From Xanthomonas sp. DAR 34887 (GTDB taxonomy: Bacteria > Pseudomonadota > Gammaproteobacteria > Xanthomonadales > Xanthomonadaceae), in NCBI RefSeq assembly GCF_041245805.1, contig NZ_CP162490.1:3201001-3265000 (forward strand): a stretch of DNA of 64,000 nucleotides, given 5' to 3'. Shown piece after piece: positions 6,285 through 14,925 of this stretch (position 1 is its first letter; every line of letters begins with the position of its first letter). The translations under genes were made by a program, and so were the position numbers. Below the pieces are notes generated by a model. That model was not told the origin of the DNA, ran no database searches, and worked only from the letters and a program-made list of their open reading frames with translations.

Positions 6285-7367
6285 TCAGTCGCCCTGCTGC
6301 TTCTGCAGATGTTCCCAGCGTTCCTGCGCATCGATGGTGCGCTCGGCGGTCAGGCGCGCTTCCAGGCGCTCCAGGCCGATCTCTTCGCCGGTATCCACGC
6401 AGTAGCCGTAGTCGCCGGCATCCAGACGCTTGAGCGTGCTGTCGATCTTGCCGATCAGCTTGCGGTAGCGGTCGCGGGTGCGCAGTTCCAGCGAGTTCTC
6501 GGTCTCGCGGGTGGCGCGCTCGGCCTCGTCGCCGATGTCGCGGACTTCGTCGCGCAGGTTTTCGATGGTCTGCTTGGATTCCTCGACCAGGTCGGCACGC
6601 CAGTTGAGCAGGCGCTGGCGGAAGTACTCCTGCTGCAGCGTGCTCATGTACTCCTCGTCGCTGGCCGGCTTGTAGCCCTTGGGCAGGATCGGGCGGCCGG
6701 TGGCGTCGTCGGTCTTGTACTCGACCACCTTGTACTTGGCCGGCTTGGCCGGCGTGTTGGACTTGGCGGTCACCGCGACGGCGACCTTGCCGGTCGGCTT
6801 GGCGATCGGCGCCTTGGGGGTGGATTCGGATTTGGTGGGGGTTTTCGCGGAGGATTTCGAAACGGACACGGGATTCTTATGTGACGGGGCCGAGGGCGCA
6901 GCGGGCTTGGCGGCGACCGGTTCGGAAACCGGAGCTGCGGCGGGCGTGGCGGCCTTGGCCGGGACAGACTTGGCCGGCGCCGGCTTGGCAGCCGGCTTCG
7001 GTACGGATTTGGACACAGCCGGGGCGGTGGCCTGCTTTGGTTTCACTGCGGGCGTGGCCTGCTTCGCTGCGGCGGCCGTCTGCTTGGCGGCCGGCGCGGC
7101 GGCGGACTTGGCGGCGACTTTCGCTGGCTTGGCGGCCGGCTTGGCCTGGGCCTTCTTGGCCGGCGCGGCGGCAACCGGCTTGGGCGCCGGCTTCTTCGCC
7201 ACCGCCTTGGCCGGGGCCTTCTTGGCCGGCGCGGGCTTGGCTGCCGGCTTCGCCACCGGTTTCTTCAGCGGCTTGGCGGCAGCGGACGTCGTCGCCTTCT
7301 TGGCAACGGGCTGGACGGGCTTCTTGGCGGCCTTGACGGCCTTCTTTGCAGGTTTTTTAGCAGCCAC
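6285..7367 (-). CDS. dksA: DksA-like RNA polymerase-binding factor with long Lys/Ala/Pro-rich N-terminus
   Basis: 360 residues, against about 150 for E. coli DksA. Residues 1 to about 205 are almost only Lys, Ala, Pro, Val and Thr in histone-H1-like KKPAxK repeats. The DksA part spans about 215-360: a coiled coil with DEAERA at 280-285 (E. coli has DxxDxA, so the second Asp is Glu), then SLELRTRDRYRKLI and the globular end YGYCVDTGEEIGLERLEARLTAERTIDAQE. Only one of the four zinc cysteines remains (Cys323), so it is a cysteine-poor DksA. It should bind the RNA polymerase secondary channel and act with ppGpp on stable-RNA and amino-acid promoters. Translation starts at GTG with AAGGAAGAG upstream. 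A second, conventional DksA may exist elsewhere. Confidence 0.8.
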   Translation of the reverse strand: MAAKKPAKKAVKAAKKPVQPVAKKATTSAAAKPLKKPVAKPAAKPAPAKKAPAKAVAKKPAPKPVAAAPAKKAQAKPAAKPAKVAAKSAAAPAAKQTAAAAKQATPAVKPKQATAPAVSKSVPKPAAKPAPAKSVPAKAATPAAAPVSEPVAAKPAAPSAPSHKNPVSVSKSSAKTPTKSESTPKAPIAKPTGKVAVAVTAKSNTPAKPAKYKVVEYKTDDATGRPILPKGYKPASDEEYMSTLQQEYFRQRLLNWRADLVEESKQTIENLRDEVRDIGDEAERATRETENSLELRTRDRYRKLIGKIDSTLKRLDAGDYGYCVDTGEEIGLERLEARLTAERTIDAQERWEHLQKQQGD

Positions 7368-7516
7368 GAATCGCTCTTCCTTGGTTTCCCCGGGGCCCGG
7401 GAAAGCGGGCCTTTATAGCCTACCCTACCCCCAGCGGCAACCACACGGTCTACACGCTAGTGAACAGCGCTGCCAGCGAACGGCGGCCCGTTGCGCAACT
7501 GGCATATCATGGCCGG

Positions 7517-7771
7517 GTGATCGCCCGCGCTCTCATCGCCTTGCTGCATCTGTACCAGCGCTTCATCAGCCCCCTGCTGGGCCCGCGCTGCCGGTTCGTG
7601 CCCAGTTGCTCGGCCTACGCGGTCACCGCCATCGCCCGCTACGGCGCGCTGCGCGGAGGCTGGATGGCCGCCCGCCGCGTCGGCCGCTGCCATCCCTTCC
7701 ATCCCGGCGGGATCGACCCGGTGCCCGATCCCGTGGCGCCGCCGGCCTGCCGCTGCCCAGGAAAACACTGA
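7517..7771 (+). CDS. yidD: Membrane protein insertion efficiency factor YidD
   Basis: About 84 residues with the YidD signature: FISPLLGPRCRFVPSCSAYA, then AIARYGALRGG, and RCHPFHPGGIDPVP. YidD is a small membrane-associated protein that assists YidC-dependent insertion of inner-membrane proteins. I chose GTG at 7517 because conservation begins there (VIARALIALLHLYQRF); an ATG at 7460 would add 19 non-conserved residues. There is no clear ribosome binding site. Its stop abuts the start of the next gene directly. Here it is separated from rpmH, rnpA and yidC, with which it usually clusters. Confidence 0.85.
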   Translation: MIARALIALLHLYQRFISPLLGPRCRFVPSCSAYAVTAIARYGALRGGWMAARRVGRCHPFHPGGIDPVPDPVAPPACRCPGKH

Positions 7772-9106
7772 ATGTCCTCCTCCACCCTCATCGTCAACGC
7801 CCGCCTGGTCAACGAAGGCCAGGAAACCCAGGGCGACCTGCGCATCGCCGACGGCCGCATCGCCGCGATCGGCGCGCAACTGGCCGCCCGCGACGGCGAA
7901 ACCGTGGTCGACGCCGCCGGGCGCTGGCTGCTGCCCGGCATGATCGACGACCAGGTGCACTTCCGCGAACCGGGCCTGACCCACAAGGGCGACATCGCCA
8001 GCGAGTCGGCGGCCGCGGTGGCCGGCGGCCTGACCAGCTTCATGGACATGCCCAACACCAACCCGCCAACCCTGGACGCGGCCGCGCTGCAGGCCAAGTA
8101 CGACGCCGCGCACGGCCGCGCCTGGGGCAACTACGGCTTCTACCTGGGCGCCAGCAACGACAACCTGGCTGCGATCCAGACCCTGGACCCGAAGACCGCG
8201 CCGGGCATCAAGGTGTTCATGGGCGCCTCCACCGGCAACATGCTGGTCGACAACCCGCAGACCCTGGACGCGATCTTCCGCGATGCGCCGACCCCGATCA
8301 TCACCCACTGCGAAGACACCCCGACCATCGACGCGACCCTGGCCGCGTTCAAGGAAAAGTACGGCGACGCATTGACGCCCGACATGCATCCGGACATCCG
8401 CTCGCGCGAGGCCTGCCTGAAATCCTCGCAGCTGGCGGTGTCGCTGGCGAAGAAGCACGGCACCCGCCTGCACGTGCTGCACATCTCCACCGCCGACGAA
8501 CTGGCGCTGTTCGCGCCCGGCCCGATCCAGGGCAAGCGCATCACCGCCGAAACCTGCATCCATTTCCTGCGCTTCGACCGCGCCGACTACGCGACGCTGG
8601 GCAACCTGATCAAGTGCAACCCGGCGATCAAGGACGCCAGCGACCGCGAGGCGCTGATCCGCGCGCTGGCCGAGGACGTGATCGACGTGCTCGCCACCGA
8701 CCACGCGCCGCACACCTGGGAAGAGAAGAGCAAGCCGTACGCGCAGGCGCCGTCGGGGCTGCCGCTGGTGCAGTACGCGCTGGTCGCGGCGCTGGAGCTG
8801 GTGCACGAAGGCCGGCTCAGCGTGGCCCAGGTGGTGCACAAGTTCGCGCATGCGCCGGCGCTGCTGTTCGACGTGCACCAGCGCGGCTTCCTGCGCGAGG
8901 GTTACCACGCCGACCTGGTGCTGATCGACGACACCGCCTTCACCGTGCGCCGCGAGGACATCCTGTCCAAGTGCGGCTGGTCACCGTTCGAAGGCCGCAG
9001 CTTCCGCTCCAGGATCGCCGCGACCTGGGTCAACGGCGAACTGGCCTGGGACGGCACCCGCCTGGTCGGCAGCCCGAACGGGCAGCGCCTGGCGTTCGAC
9101 CGCTGA
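7772..9106 (+). CDS. pyrC: Dihydroorotase
   Basis: 444 residues, class I dihydroorotase of the amidohydrolase superfamily. It interconverts carbamoyl-aspartate and dihydroorotate in pyrimidine synthesis. Visible motifs: DDQVHFREPGLTHKGD at 59-74, Lys147 in GIKVFMGAS (the carbamylated bridging lysine), His179 in THCED, LHVLHIST, and LATDHAPHT with the catalytic Asp. The first metal motif is usually D-x-H-x-H; here Gln61 replaces the first His, as I recall for the Bacteroidetes-type enzymes, so this looks like a subfamily feature rather than a defect. It starts one base after the yidD stop, and its own stop overlaps the next ATG, so the three genes look like one transcript. Confidence 0.9.
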   Translation: MSSSTLIVNARLVNEGQETQGDLRIADGRIAAIGAQLAARDGETVVDAAGRWLLPGMIDDQVHFREPGLTHKGDIASESAAAVAGGLTSFMDMPNTNPPTLDAAALQAKYDAAHGRAWGNYGFYLGASNDNLAAIQTLDPKTAPGIKVFMGASTGNMLVDNPQTLDAIFRDAPTPIITHCEDTPTIDATLAAFKEKYGDALTPDMHPDIRSREACLKSSQLAVSLAKKHGTRLHVLHISTADELALFAPGPIQGKRITAETCIHFLRFDRADYATLGNLIKCNPAIKDASDREALIRALAEDVIDVLATDHAPHTWEEKSKPYAQAPSGLPLVQYALVAALELVHEGRLSVAQVVHKFAHAPALLFDVHQRGFLREGYHADLVLIDDTAFTVRREDILSKCGWSPFEGRSFRSRIAATWVNGELAWDGTRLVGSPNGQRLAFDR

Positions 9107-9960
9107 TGCGGCGCGCACGTCTGCCGGGCGCCGCGCTCGGCCTGCTGGCATCGGCGCTGGCGATGCCGCCGCTGCAGGCGCAGGCCGGCGCCGCCGCCAA
9201 CGCCGACACGCGCAGCGTGTTCCCGACCAGCGCCTCGCAGGGCGCGCTGGTGATCGGCAAGGTGCCGCCCGGCAGCCGCGTGCAATACGCCGGGCGCACC
9301 CTGCGGGTCAGCGGCTACGGCAGCGTGGTGTTCGGCATCGGCCGCGACGAACGCGGCCCGCTGCGGATCGTGGTGCAGCGCGCCGACGGCGGCAGCGAGA
9401 ACATCGACATCGCGGTGACCCCGCGCGACTGGCCACTGGAACGCGTCAACGGCGTGCCGCCGAAGACGGTCAACCCGTCGCCGGCGATCGCCGAGCGGAT
9501 CAAGCGCGAGCAGGCGCAGGTCACCGCCGCGCGCGACCGCGACGACGACCGCACCGACTTCGCCGCGCCCTTCGTCTGGCCGGTGCAGGGCCGCATCAGC
9601 GGCCGCTTCGGCAACGCCCGCGTATACAACGGGCAAGCCGGCGCCGGCCACTCCGGCATGGACATCGCCGTGCCCACCGGCACCCCGGTCAAGGCACCGG
9701 CGGCCGGCGTGGTCACCTTCGCCGCGCCGGACCTGTACCTGACCGGCGGCACCGTGCTGCTCGACCACGGCTACGGGGTCAGCTCCAATTTCCTGCACCT
9801 GTCGCGGATCGACGTGAAGGTCGGCGACCGCATCGCCCAGGGCCAGGTGATCGGCGCGGTCGGCGCCACCGGGCGGGCGACCGGGCCGCATCTGCATTGG
9901 GGGATGAACTGGTTCGACGTACGTATCGATCCGCTGTTGGTCTTGGAGCGGACGAAGTAA
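9106..9960 (+). CDS. Periplasmic M23 family metallopeptidase
   Basis: 284 residues. The signal peptide covers about 1-26 (ending LQAQA). The C-terminal LytM/M23 domain has the zinc motifs HSGMD (H-x3-D) and HLHWG (HxH), all present, so it should be an active DD-endopeptidase cutting peptidoglycan cross-links. The middle part (about 40-110) is beta-rich with no known fold by eye. The ATG overlaps the pyrC stop by one base (TGATG), and the frame upstream of it is only the shadow of pyrC and of the dksA-like gene. The close coupling with pyrC and yidD suggests cotranscription, not a common function. Confidence 0.85.
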   Translation: MRRARLPGAALGLLASALAMPPLQAQAGAAANADTRSVFPTSASQGALVIGKVPPGSRVQYAGRTLRVSGYGSVVFGIGRDERGPLRIVVQRADGGSENIDIAVTPRDWPLERVNGVPPKTVNPSPAIAERIKREQAQVTAARDRDDDRTDFAAPFVWPVQGRISGRFGNARVYNGQAGAGHSGMDIAVPTGTPVKAPAAGVVTFAAPDLYLTGGTVLLDHGYGVSSNFLHLSRIDVKVGDRIAQGQVIGAVGATGRATGPHLHWGMNWFDVRIDPLLVLERTK

Positions 9961-9989
9961 CTGTCGTGCTTTTTGTGGGAGCGACTTCA

Positions 9990-10309
9990 GGGCACCTCTA
10001 ATAACCCCAAAAGCATGGCGATGCACTTGCGAGACGCCGACCCGCCCCGCCCGTAGGTTCGGGCATCGATACGTTCGAGATGCCATGGAGCGGCAAAGGC
10101 GCACTGGCGATAGACGCGGTGGCGTTGCGGCCGCGTTTTTCATGGACGCCTTGGCATCACGGCCATTTCGTCGTCCTGTCGCGGCTGAAGCCGCTCCTAC
10201 ACATGCGCGCCGCGCTCTTGTAGGAGCGGCTTCAGCCGCGACAGAAAAAGGAACACGCCATCGCCACGCGCAGCGTGCAGCTTCCGGAATGGAATTATTA
10301 GAGGTGCCC
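9990..10309 (+). mobile_element. 320-bp MITE-like element with 15-bp terminal inverted repeats
   Basis: The ends GGGCACCTCTAATAA (9990-10004) and TTATTAGAGGTGCCC (10295-10309) are perfect inverted repeats. The flanks TTCA at 9986-9989 and 10310-10313 form a 4-bp target duplication. There is no transposase gene inside, so it must be mobilised in trans by a related IS, perhaps of the IS5 type. It contains an inward REP pair at 10177-10243. The family name is not known to me. Confidence 0.75.
10177..10243. repeat. Inverted REP pair inside the MITE-like element
   Basis: TGTCGCGGCTGAAGCCGC... at 10177-10201 and its reverse complement TGTAGGAGCGGCTTCAGC... at 10219-10243 face each other across 17 nt. 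They can form a long stem-loop. Confidence 0.8.
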
Positions 10310-10467
10310 TTCAGTCGCGACAGGACTTGCCGGTAGAGCCCGTCGCGACTGAAGTGCTCCCACAGAAGTCGTTCCCACACATCCCGGAGAGCGTTCGCTC
10401 CCTCCTGCAGAAACGGCTTCGGTCGTGGCTGGCGCAGTGGTGAATTTTCCGGCTTCGAACAGCAAAG

Positions 10468-10542
10468 GTCGCGGCTGAAGCCGCTCCTACAGTGCAGCCA
10501 GCAGGGTCCGTGTGCTTTGTAGGAGCGGCTTCAGCCGCGACA
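10468..10542. repeat. Second inverted REP pair upstream of eat
   Basis: Same 25-nt unit as above, inverted, at 10468-10491 and 10518-10542, separated by 26 nt. Together with the preceding elements it fills the 9961-10736 stretch, in which I see no gene. Confidence 0.8.
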
Positions 10543-10736
10543 GGCACTCCCCGCCCCCACCCGCCGCAACTGCGCCCCGACCGCGGCGCCATGCTGCTTT
10601 GCGGTATAACCATGAAGCGGCCAGTGCACACGCGGCTGGCCCCGCGCCGGCGACGGCGCGCGATGCGCAATCGCAGTCCCCGCGGTGGTTCGCCGCGGCG
10701 TTCGCTCTCCCTCCCCCCGTCCAGGAGATGTGCGCA

Positions 10737-12104
10737 ATGACGATCGACAAGCTCAAACCCACCCTCGGCACCCTGCACCTGTGGGGCATCGCCGTGGGCC
10801 TGGTGATCTCCGGCGAATACTTCGGCTGGAGCTACGGCTGGGGCGCCGCCGGTACGCTCGGCTTCCTGGTCACCACCATCCTGGTGGCAGTGATGTATAC
10901 CTGCTTCATCTTCAGCTTCACCGAACTGACCACCGCCATCCCCAACGCCGGCGGCCCGTTCGCCTACAGCCTGCGCGCGTTCGGTACCGCCGGCGGGATG
11001 ATCGCCGGCATCGCCACGTTGATCGAATTCGTGTTCGCGCCGCCGGCGATCGCGATGGCGATCGGCGCCTACCTCAACGTGCAGTTCCCGACCCTGGATC
11101 CGCGCCTGGCCGCGGTCGGCGCCTATGCCGTCTTCATGACCTTGAACATCCTCGGCGTCGGTATCGCCGCCACCTTCGAGCTGATCGTCACCGTGCTGGC
11201 GGTGATCGAGCTGCTGGTGTTCATGGGCGTGGTCGCGCCAGGCTTCAGCGCGGCCAACTTCGTGCGCGGCGGCTGGGCCGGCTCGGACACGTTCAGTGCG
11301 GCGGCGATCGGCGGCATCTTCGCCGCGATTCCGTTCGCGATCTGGTTCTTCCTGGCGATCGAGGGCGCGGCGATGGCTGCCGAGGAAGCCAAGGACCCCA
11401 GGCGCACCATCCCGCGCGCCTATATCGCCGGCATCCTGACCCTGGTGGCGCTGGCGTTCGGGGTGATGATCATGGCCGGCGGCGTCGGCGACTGGCGCGC
11501 CCTGTCCAACATCAACGATCCGCTGCCGCAGGCGATGAAGGCGGTGGTCGGGCACAACTCGACCTGGCTGCACATGCTGGTGTGGATCGGCCTGTTCGGC
11601 CTGGTGGCCAGCTTCCACGGCATCATCCTGGGCTATTCGCGGCAGTTCTTCGCGCTGGCGCGCGCCGGCTTCCTGCCGCATGGCCTGGCCAGGCTGTCGC
11701 GCTTCCGCACCCCGCACCGCGCGATCCTGGCCGGCGGCGTGGTCGGCGTGGCGGCGATCTACAGCGACGGCCTGGTCCAGGTGCAGGGCATGTCGCTGAC
11801 CGCGGCGATGATCACCATGTCGGTGTTCGGCGCCATCGTGATGTACATCATGAGCATGCTCAGCCTGTTCAAGCTGCGCCGCGCCGAGCCGCAACTGGCG
11901 CGCAGCTACCGCGCGCCGGGCTATCCGCTGGTGCCGGCGCTGGCGCTGCTGCTGGCGCTGGTGTGCCTGGCGGCGATGGTGTGGTTCAACGCGCTGCTGG
12001 CGCTGCTGTTCCTTGGCCTGATGCTGCTCGGTGCCGGCTGCTGCGCGTTGAGCCTGCGCCGCAATGGCGGCGCTGTCGCCGCTGCGGCCAGCGGCGAGGC
12101 ATGA
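10737..12104 (+). CDS. eat: Ethanolamine permease (APC superfamily)
   Basis: 455 residues with about 12 hydrophobic membrane segments. The N-terminus LHLWGIAVGLVISGEYFGWSY carries the glycine-rich TM1 motif (GLVISGEYFGW) typical of the amino acid/ethanolamine permease family. EGAAMAAEEAKDPRRTIP is the conserved loop of the same family. It imports ethanolamine for the lyase encoded next. The ATG at 10737 has CCAGGAG 9 nt upstream; ATG 10728 lies too close to it. A 49-nt gap with a hairpin separates it from eutB. Its job is assigned from family resemblance plus the eutBC context. Confidence 0.85.
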   Translation: MTIDKLKPTLGTLHLWGIAVGLVISGEYFGWSYGWGAAGTLGFLVTTILVAVMYTCFIFSFTELTTAIPNAGGPFAYSLRAFGTAGGMIAGIATLIEFVFAPPAIAMAIGAYLNVQFPTLDPRLAAVGAYAVFMTLNILGVGIAATFELIVTVLAVIELLVFMGVVAPGFSAANFVRGGWAGSDTFSAAAIGGIFAAIPFAIWFFLAIEGAAMAAEEAKDPRRTIPRAYIAGILTLVALAFGVMIMAGGVGDWRALSNINDPLPQAMKAVVGHNSTWLHMLVWIGLFGLVASFHGIILGYSRQFFALARAGFLPHGLARLSRFRTPHRAILAGGVVGVAAIYSDGLVQVQGMSLTAAMITMSVFGAIVMYIMSMLSLFKLRRAEPQLARSYRAPGYPLVPALALLLALVCLAAMVWFNALLALLFLGLMLLGAGCCALSLRRNGGAVAAAASGEA

Positions 12105-12114
12105 TCGAGAACAT

Positions 12115-12137
12115 GGCGCCCGCCGCACGCGGGCGCC
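12115..12137 (+). promoter_or_regulatory. Intercistronic hairpin between eat and eutB
   Basis: GGCGCCCG at 12115-12122 pairs with CGGGCGCC at 12130-12137, ending 3 nt before the AGGAGA of eutB. It may shield the eat 3' end or tune eutB translation. Function inferred only from position. Confidence 0.4.
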
Positions 12138-12153
12138 GGCAGGAGACTCCGGC

Positions 12154-13548
12154 ATGAGCGGTTTCGCACACAGCGTCGGCGGCCAGAGCTGGCGCTTCGA
12201 CGACCTCAAGGACCTGCTGGCCAAGGCCACCCCGGCGCGCTCGGGCGACCGCCTGGCCGGGCTGGCCGCGGCCAGCGAGCCGCAGCGGGTGGCGGCGCAG
12301 ATGGCGCTGGCCGATCTGCCGCTGCGGCACTTCCTCGAGGAGGCGGTGATCCCCTACGAGGACGACGAGGTGACCCGGCTGATCGTCGACAGCCACGACG
12401 CGGCCGCGTTCGCGCCGGTGGCGCACCTCACCGTCGGCGCCTTCCGCGACTGGCTGCTGAGCGACGCGGCCGACGAAGCGGCGTTGGCCGCACTCGCACC
12501 CGGCCTGACCCCGGAGATGGCCGCGGCGGTGTCCAAGCTGATGCGCATCCAGGACCTGGTGCTGGTGGCGCAGAAGATCCGCGTGGTCACCGCGTTCCGC
12601 AACACGCTGGGGCTGCGCGGGCGGCTGTCCACGCGCCTGCAACCCAACCATCCCACCGACGACCTGGCCGGCATCGCCGCCAGCGTGCTCGACGGGCTGC
12701 TGTACGCCAACGGCGACGCGGTGATCGGGATCAATCCGGCCAGCGACAACACCCAGACCATCTGCGAACTGCTGAAGATGCTCGACGCGGTGATCGCCGG
12801 CTACCAGATTCCGACCCAGGCCTGCGTGCTGACCCACGTCACCACCTCGATCGAGGCGATCGAACGCGGCGTGCCGCTGGACCTGGTGTTCCAGTCCATC
12901 GCCGGCACCCAGAGGGCCAACGCCAGCTTCGGCATCGATCTGGCGCTGCTGCAGGAAGGCTGGGAGGCCGGGCTGAGCCTCAAGCGCGGCAACGTCGGCG
13001 ACAACGTGATGTATTTCGAGACCGGCCAGGGCAGCGCGCTGTCGGCCGACGCGCACCACGGCGTGGACCAGCAGACCTGCGAGGTGCGCGCCTACGCGGT
13101 GGCGCGCCGCTTCAAGCCGCTGCTGGTCAATACCGTGGTCGGCTTCATCGGCCCCGAATACCTGTACGACGGCAAGCAGATCATCCGCGCCGGGCTGGAA
13201 GACCACTTCTGCGGCAAGCTGCTCGGCGTGCCGATGGGCTGCGACATCTGCTACACCAACCATGCCGAAGCCGACCAGGACGACATGGACGTGCTGCTGA
13301 CCCTGCTCGGCACCGCCGGAATCAACTTCATCATGGGCATCCCCGGCTCCGACGACGTGATGCTCAACTACCAGACCACCTCGTTCCACGACGCGCTGTA
13401 TGCGCGCCAGGCGCTGGGCCTGCGGCCGGCACCGGAGTTCGAGGCGTGGCTGGAACGGCTGGACATCCTGCGCCTGGACAACGGCCGCTTCCGCCTCGGC
13501 CACGAGCCGCCGGCCGCGTTCCGGCGCGCGCTGGCGCAACTGAGCTGA
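12154..13548 (+). CDS. eutB: Ethanolamine ammonia-lyase large subunit
   Basis: 464 residues, close to the usual 450-465. EutB is the catalytic TIM-barrel subunit that, with EutC and adenosylcobalamin, splits ethanolamine into acetaldehyde and ammonia. Conserved stretches include RLQPNHPTDD, GDAVIGINPASDN, QSIAGTQRANASFG, NVMYFETGQGSALSA and MGCDICYTNHAEADQDD. AGGAGA lies 8 nt before the ATG, and eutC follows 11 nt after the stop. No microcompartment shell genes, aldehyde dehydrogenase or eutA reactivase lie in the window, so this is the short permease-lyase type of ethanolamine locus. Confidence 0.95.
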   Translation: MSGFAHSVGGQSWRFDDLKDLLAKATPARSGDRLAGLAAASEPQRVAAQMALADLPLRHFLEEAVIPYEDDEVTRLIVDSHDAAAFAPVAHLTVGAFRDWLLSDAADEAALAALAPGLTPEMAAAVSKLMRIQDLVLVAQKIRVVTAFRNTLGLRGRLSTRLQPNHPTDDLAGIAASVLDGLLYANGDAVIGINPASDNTQTICELLKMLDAVIAGYQIPTQACVLTHVTTSIEAIERGVPLDLVFQSIAGTQRANASFGIDLALLQEGWEAGLSLKRGNVGDNVMYFETGQGSALSADAHHGVDQQTCEVRAYAVARRFKPLLVNTVVGFIGPEYLYDGKQIIRAGLEDHFCGKLLGVPMGCDICYTNHAEADQDDMDVLLTLLGTAGINFIMGIPGSDDVMLNYQTTSFHDALYARQALGLRPAPEFEAWLERLDILRLDNGRFRLGHEPPAAFRRALAQLS

Positions 13549-13559
13549 GCGGGCCGCGC

Positions 13560-14387
13560 ATGCACGACGACAGCGAACGTCCTTCCCGCGCCGATCCCTG
13601 GGCCGCGCTGCGCCGGCTGACCCCGGCGCGCATCGCCCTGGGCCGCACCGGCACCAGCCTGCCGACCGCGGCGCAACTGGACTTCCAGTTCGCGCATGCG
13701 CAGGCGCGCGACGCGGTGCACCTGCGCTTCGATCCGGTGCCGCTGGCCGCGGCGCTGGACGCGCGCGGCCGCGAACACGTCGCACTGCGCAGCGCCGCGG
13801 CCGACCGCCACGTCTACCTGCAGCGGCCCGACCTGGGCCGCCGGCTCAGCGAGGACGCGGCCGGCGACCTGCGCGGCCTGATCGCCATGCAACGCCGCAG
13901 CTACGACCTGGCCGTGGTGGTGGCCGACGGCCTGTCGGCGCTGGCGGTGCATCGCCACGCCACGCCGATGCTGGAACGCATCGACGCGCTGGCCGCGGCC
14001 GAAGGCTGGACCCTGGCGCCGGTGGCGCTGGTCGAACAGGGGCGCGTGGCGATCGGCGACGAGATCGGCGAACTCCTGCGCGCACGCATGAGCGTGGTGC
14101 TGATCGGCGAGCGCCCCGGCCTCAGCTCGCCGGACAGCCTCGGCCTGTACTTCACCTACGCGCCGCGCGTGGGCCTCAACGACGCCTGCCGCAACTGCAT
14201 CTCCAATGTGCGCGAAGCCGGCCTGAGCTATGCGCAGGCGACGCACAAGCTGGCCTATCTGATGCGCGAAGCGTGCCGGCGACAGCTGTCCGGCGTGCAA
14301 CTCAAGGACCAGGCGGACACGCCGGCGCTGTCCGCCGAAGACGCGCCGCCGCGCAAGCCGCTGGGCAATTTCCTGATTCCGGAGTGA
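13560..14387 (+). CDS. eutC: Ethanolamine ammonia-lyase small subunit
   Basis: 275 residues. EutC forms the cobalamin-binding face of the lyase with EutB. Recognisable parts: PARIALGRTGTSLPTAAQLDFQ (written in two halves, PARIALGRTG and TSLPTAAQLDFQ), VVVADGLSALAVHRHA, ARMSVVLIGERPGLSSPDS, LGLYFTYAPRVGLNDACRN and CISNVREAGLSYAQA. It starts 11 nt after eutB; the ATG at 13560 matches where the family begins, while an open frame to 13446 overlaps eutB. The C-terminal NFLIPE tail is ordinary. Confidence 0.95.
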   Translation: MHDDSERPSRADPWAALRRLTPARIALGRTGTSLPTAAQLDFQFAHAQARDAVHLRFDPVPLAAALDARGREHVALRSAAADRHVYLQRPDLGRRLSEDAAGDLRGLIAMQRRSYDLAVVVADGLSALAVHRHATPMLERIDALAAAEGWTLAPVALVEQGRVAIGDEIGELLRARMSVVLIGERPGLSSPDSLGLYFTYAPRVGLNDACRNCISNVREAGLSYAQATHKLAYLMREACRRQLSGVQLKDQADTPALSAEDAPPRKPLGNFLIPE

Positions 14388-14925
14388 GCGGCGTCAGAGG
14401 ATGAACCTGCCCTGCCCGGCCGCGCGGCGGGCAGCATCAGCTCCAGCGCGTCGGTGCTCGCCACCGGCGGCCTGGGCAAGCGCCGGCGCCGCACGCGGCC
14501 CCGCTTCGATAACGCGCACCCACAAGCGCCGGCAGCGTCGAGGCCATCCGCCGAAAAAGCCCCGAACCATCACGCATCGCGCAGCGCCGTGGCGCAACGC
14601 AGCAGCCTGCGCGAGGTGATCGCGATGCCTCCAGCTGACCTGGAATGCGGTTCCGGCCAGGTGCGGCAACCTATCCCACAAACCTCGCCGACACGACAGG
14701 GAATGACCCGCGCCGCGCCGGCAAACCGTGATCGCTCCGCCACAACCGGCATTTGGCTGCGGCATCGAACGGCAGCGCCCCGTCGCGCGCCTAGCATTCG
14801 CGCCGGCCACGCCATGGCCGCCGATCGCCTCGCTGCGGCCGTCGAATGACACCGGTATCAATCCGGTATTGGCGACGCCGCACTCAGGCGCAGCAGGTCC
14901 CATCCCAAACCGAGAGCACACCGCC
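14388..14925. other. Gene-poor interval between eutC and the pectinesterase gene
   Basis: 538 bp. Short open frames on both strands here have no start signal, no recognisable domain and frame-random composition. I see no repeat, no RNA gene and no clear promoter or terminator apart from a weak GC-rich hairpin near 14409-14429. Confidence 0.5.

Larger units (their letters stand above)
9974..10364 (+). repeat. REP palindrome pair, left member split by an insertion
   Basis: Left member: TGTGGGAGCGACTTCA at 9974-9989 continues after the insertion as TTCAGTCGCGACA at 10310-10322. Joined at the shared TTCA, this gives a 25-nt REP unit of the kind seen intact at 10219 and 23677, with three substitutions. 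The right, inverted member is GTCGCGACTGAAG...CTCCCACA at 10342-10364. Confidence 0.75.
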
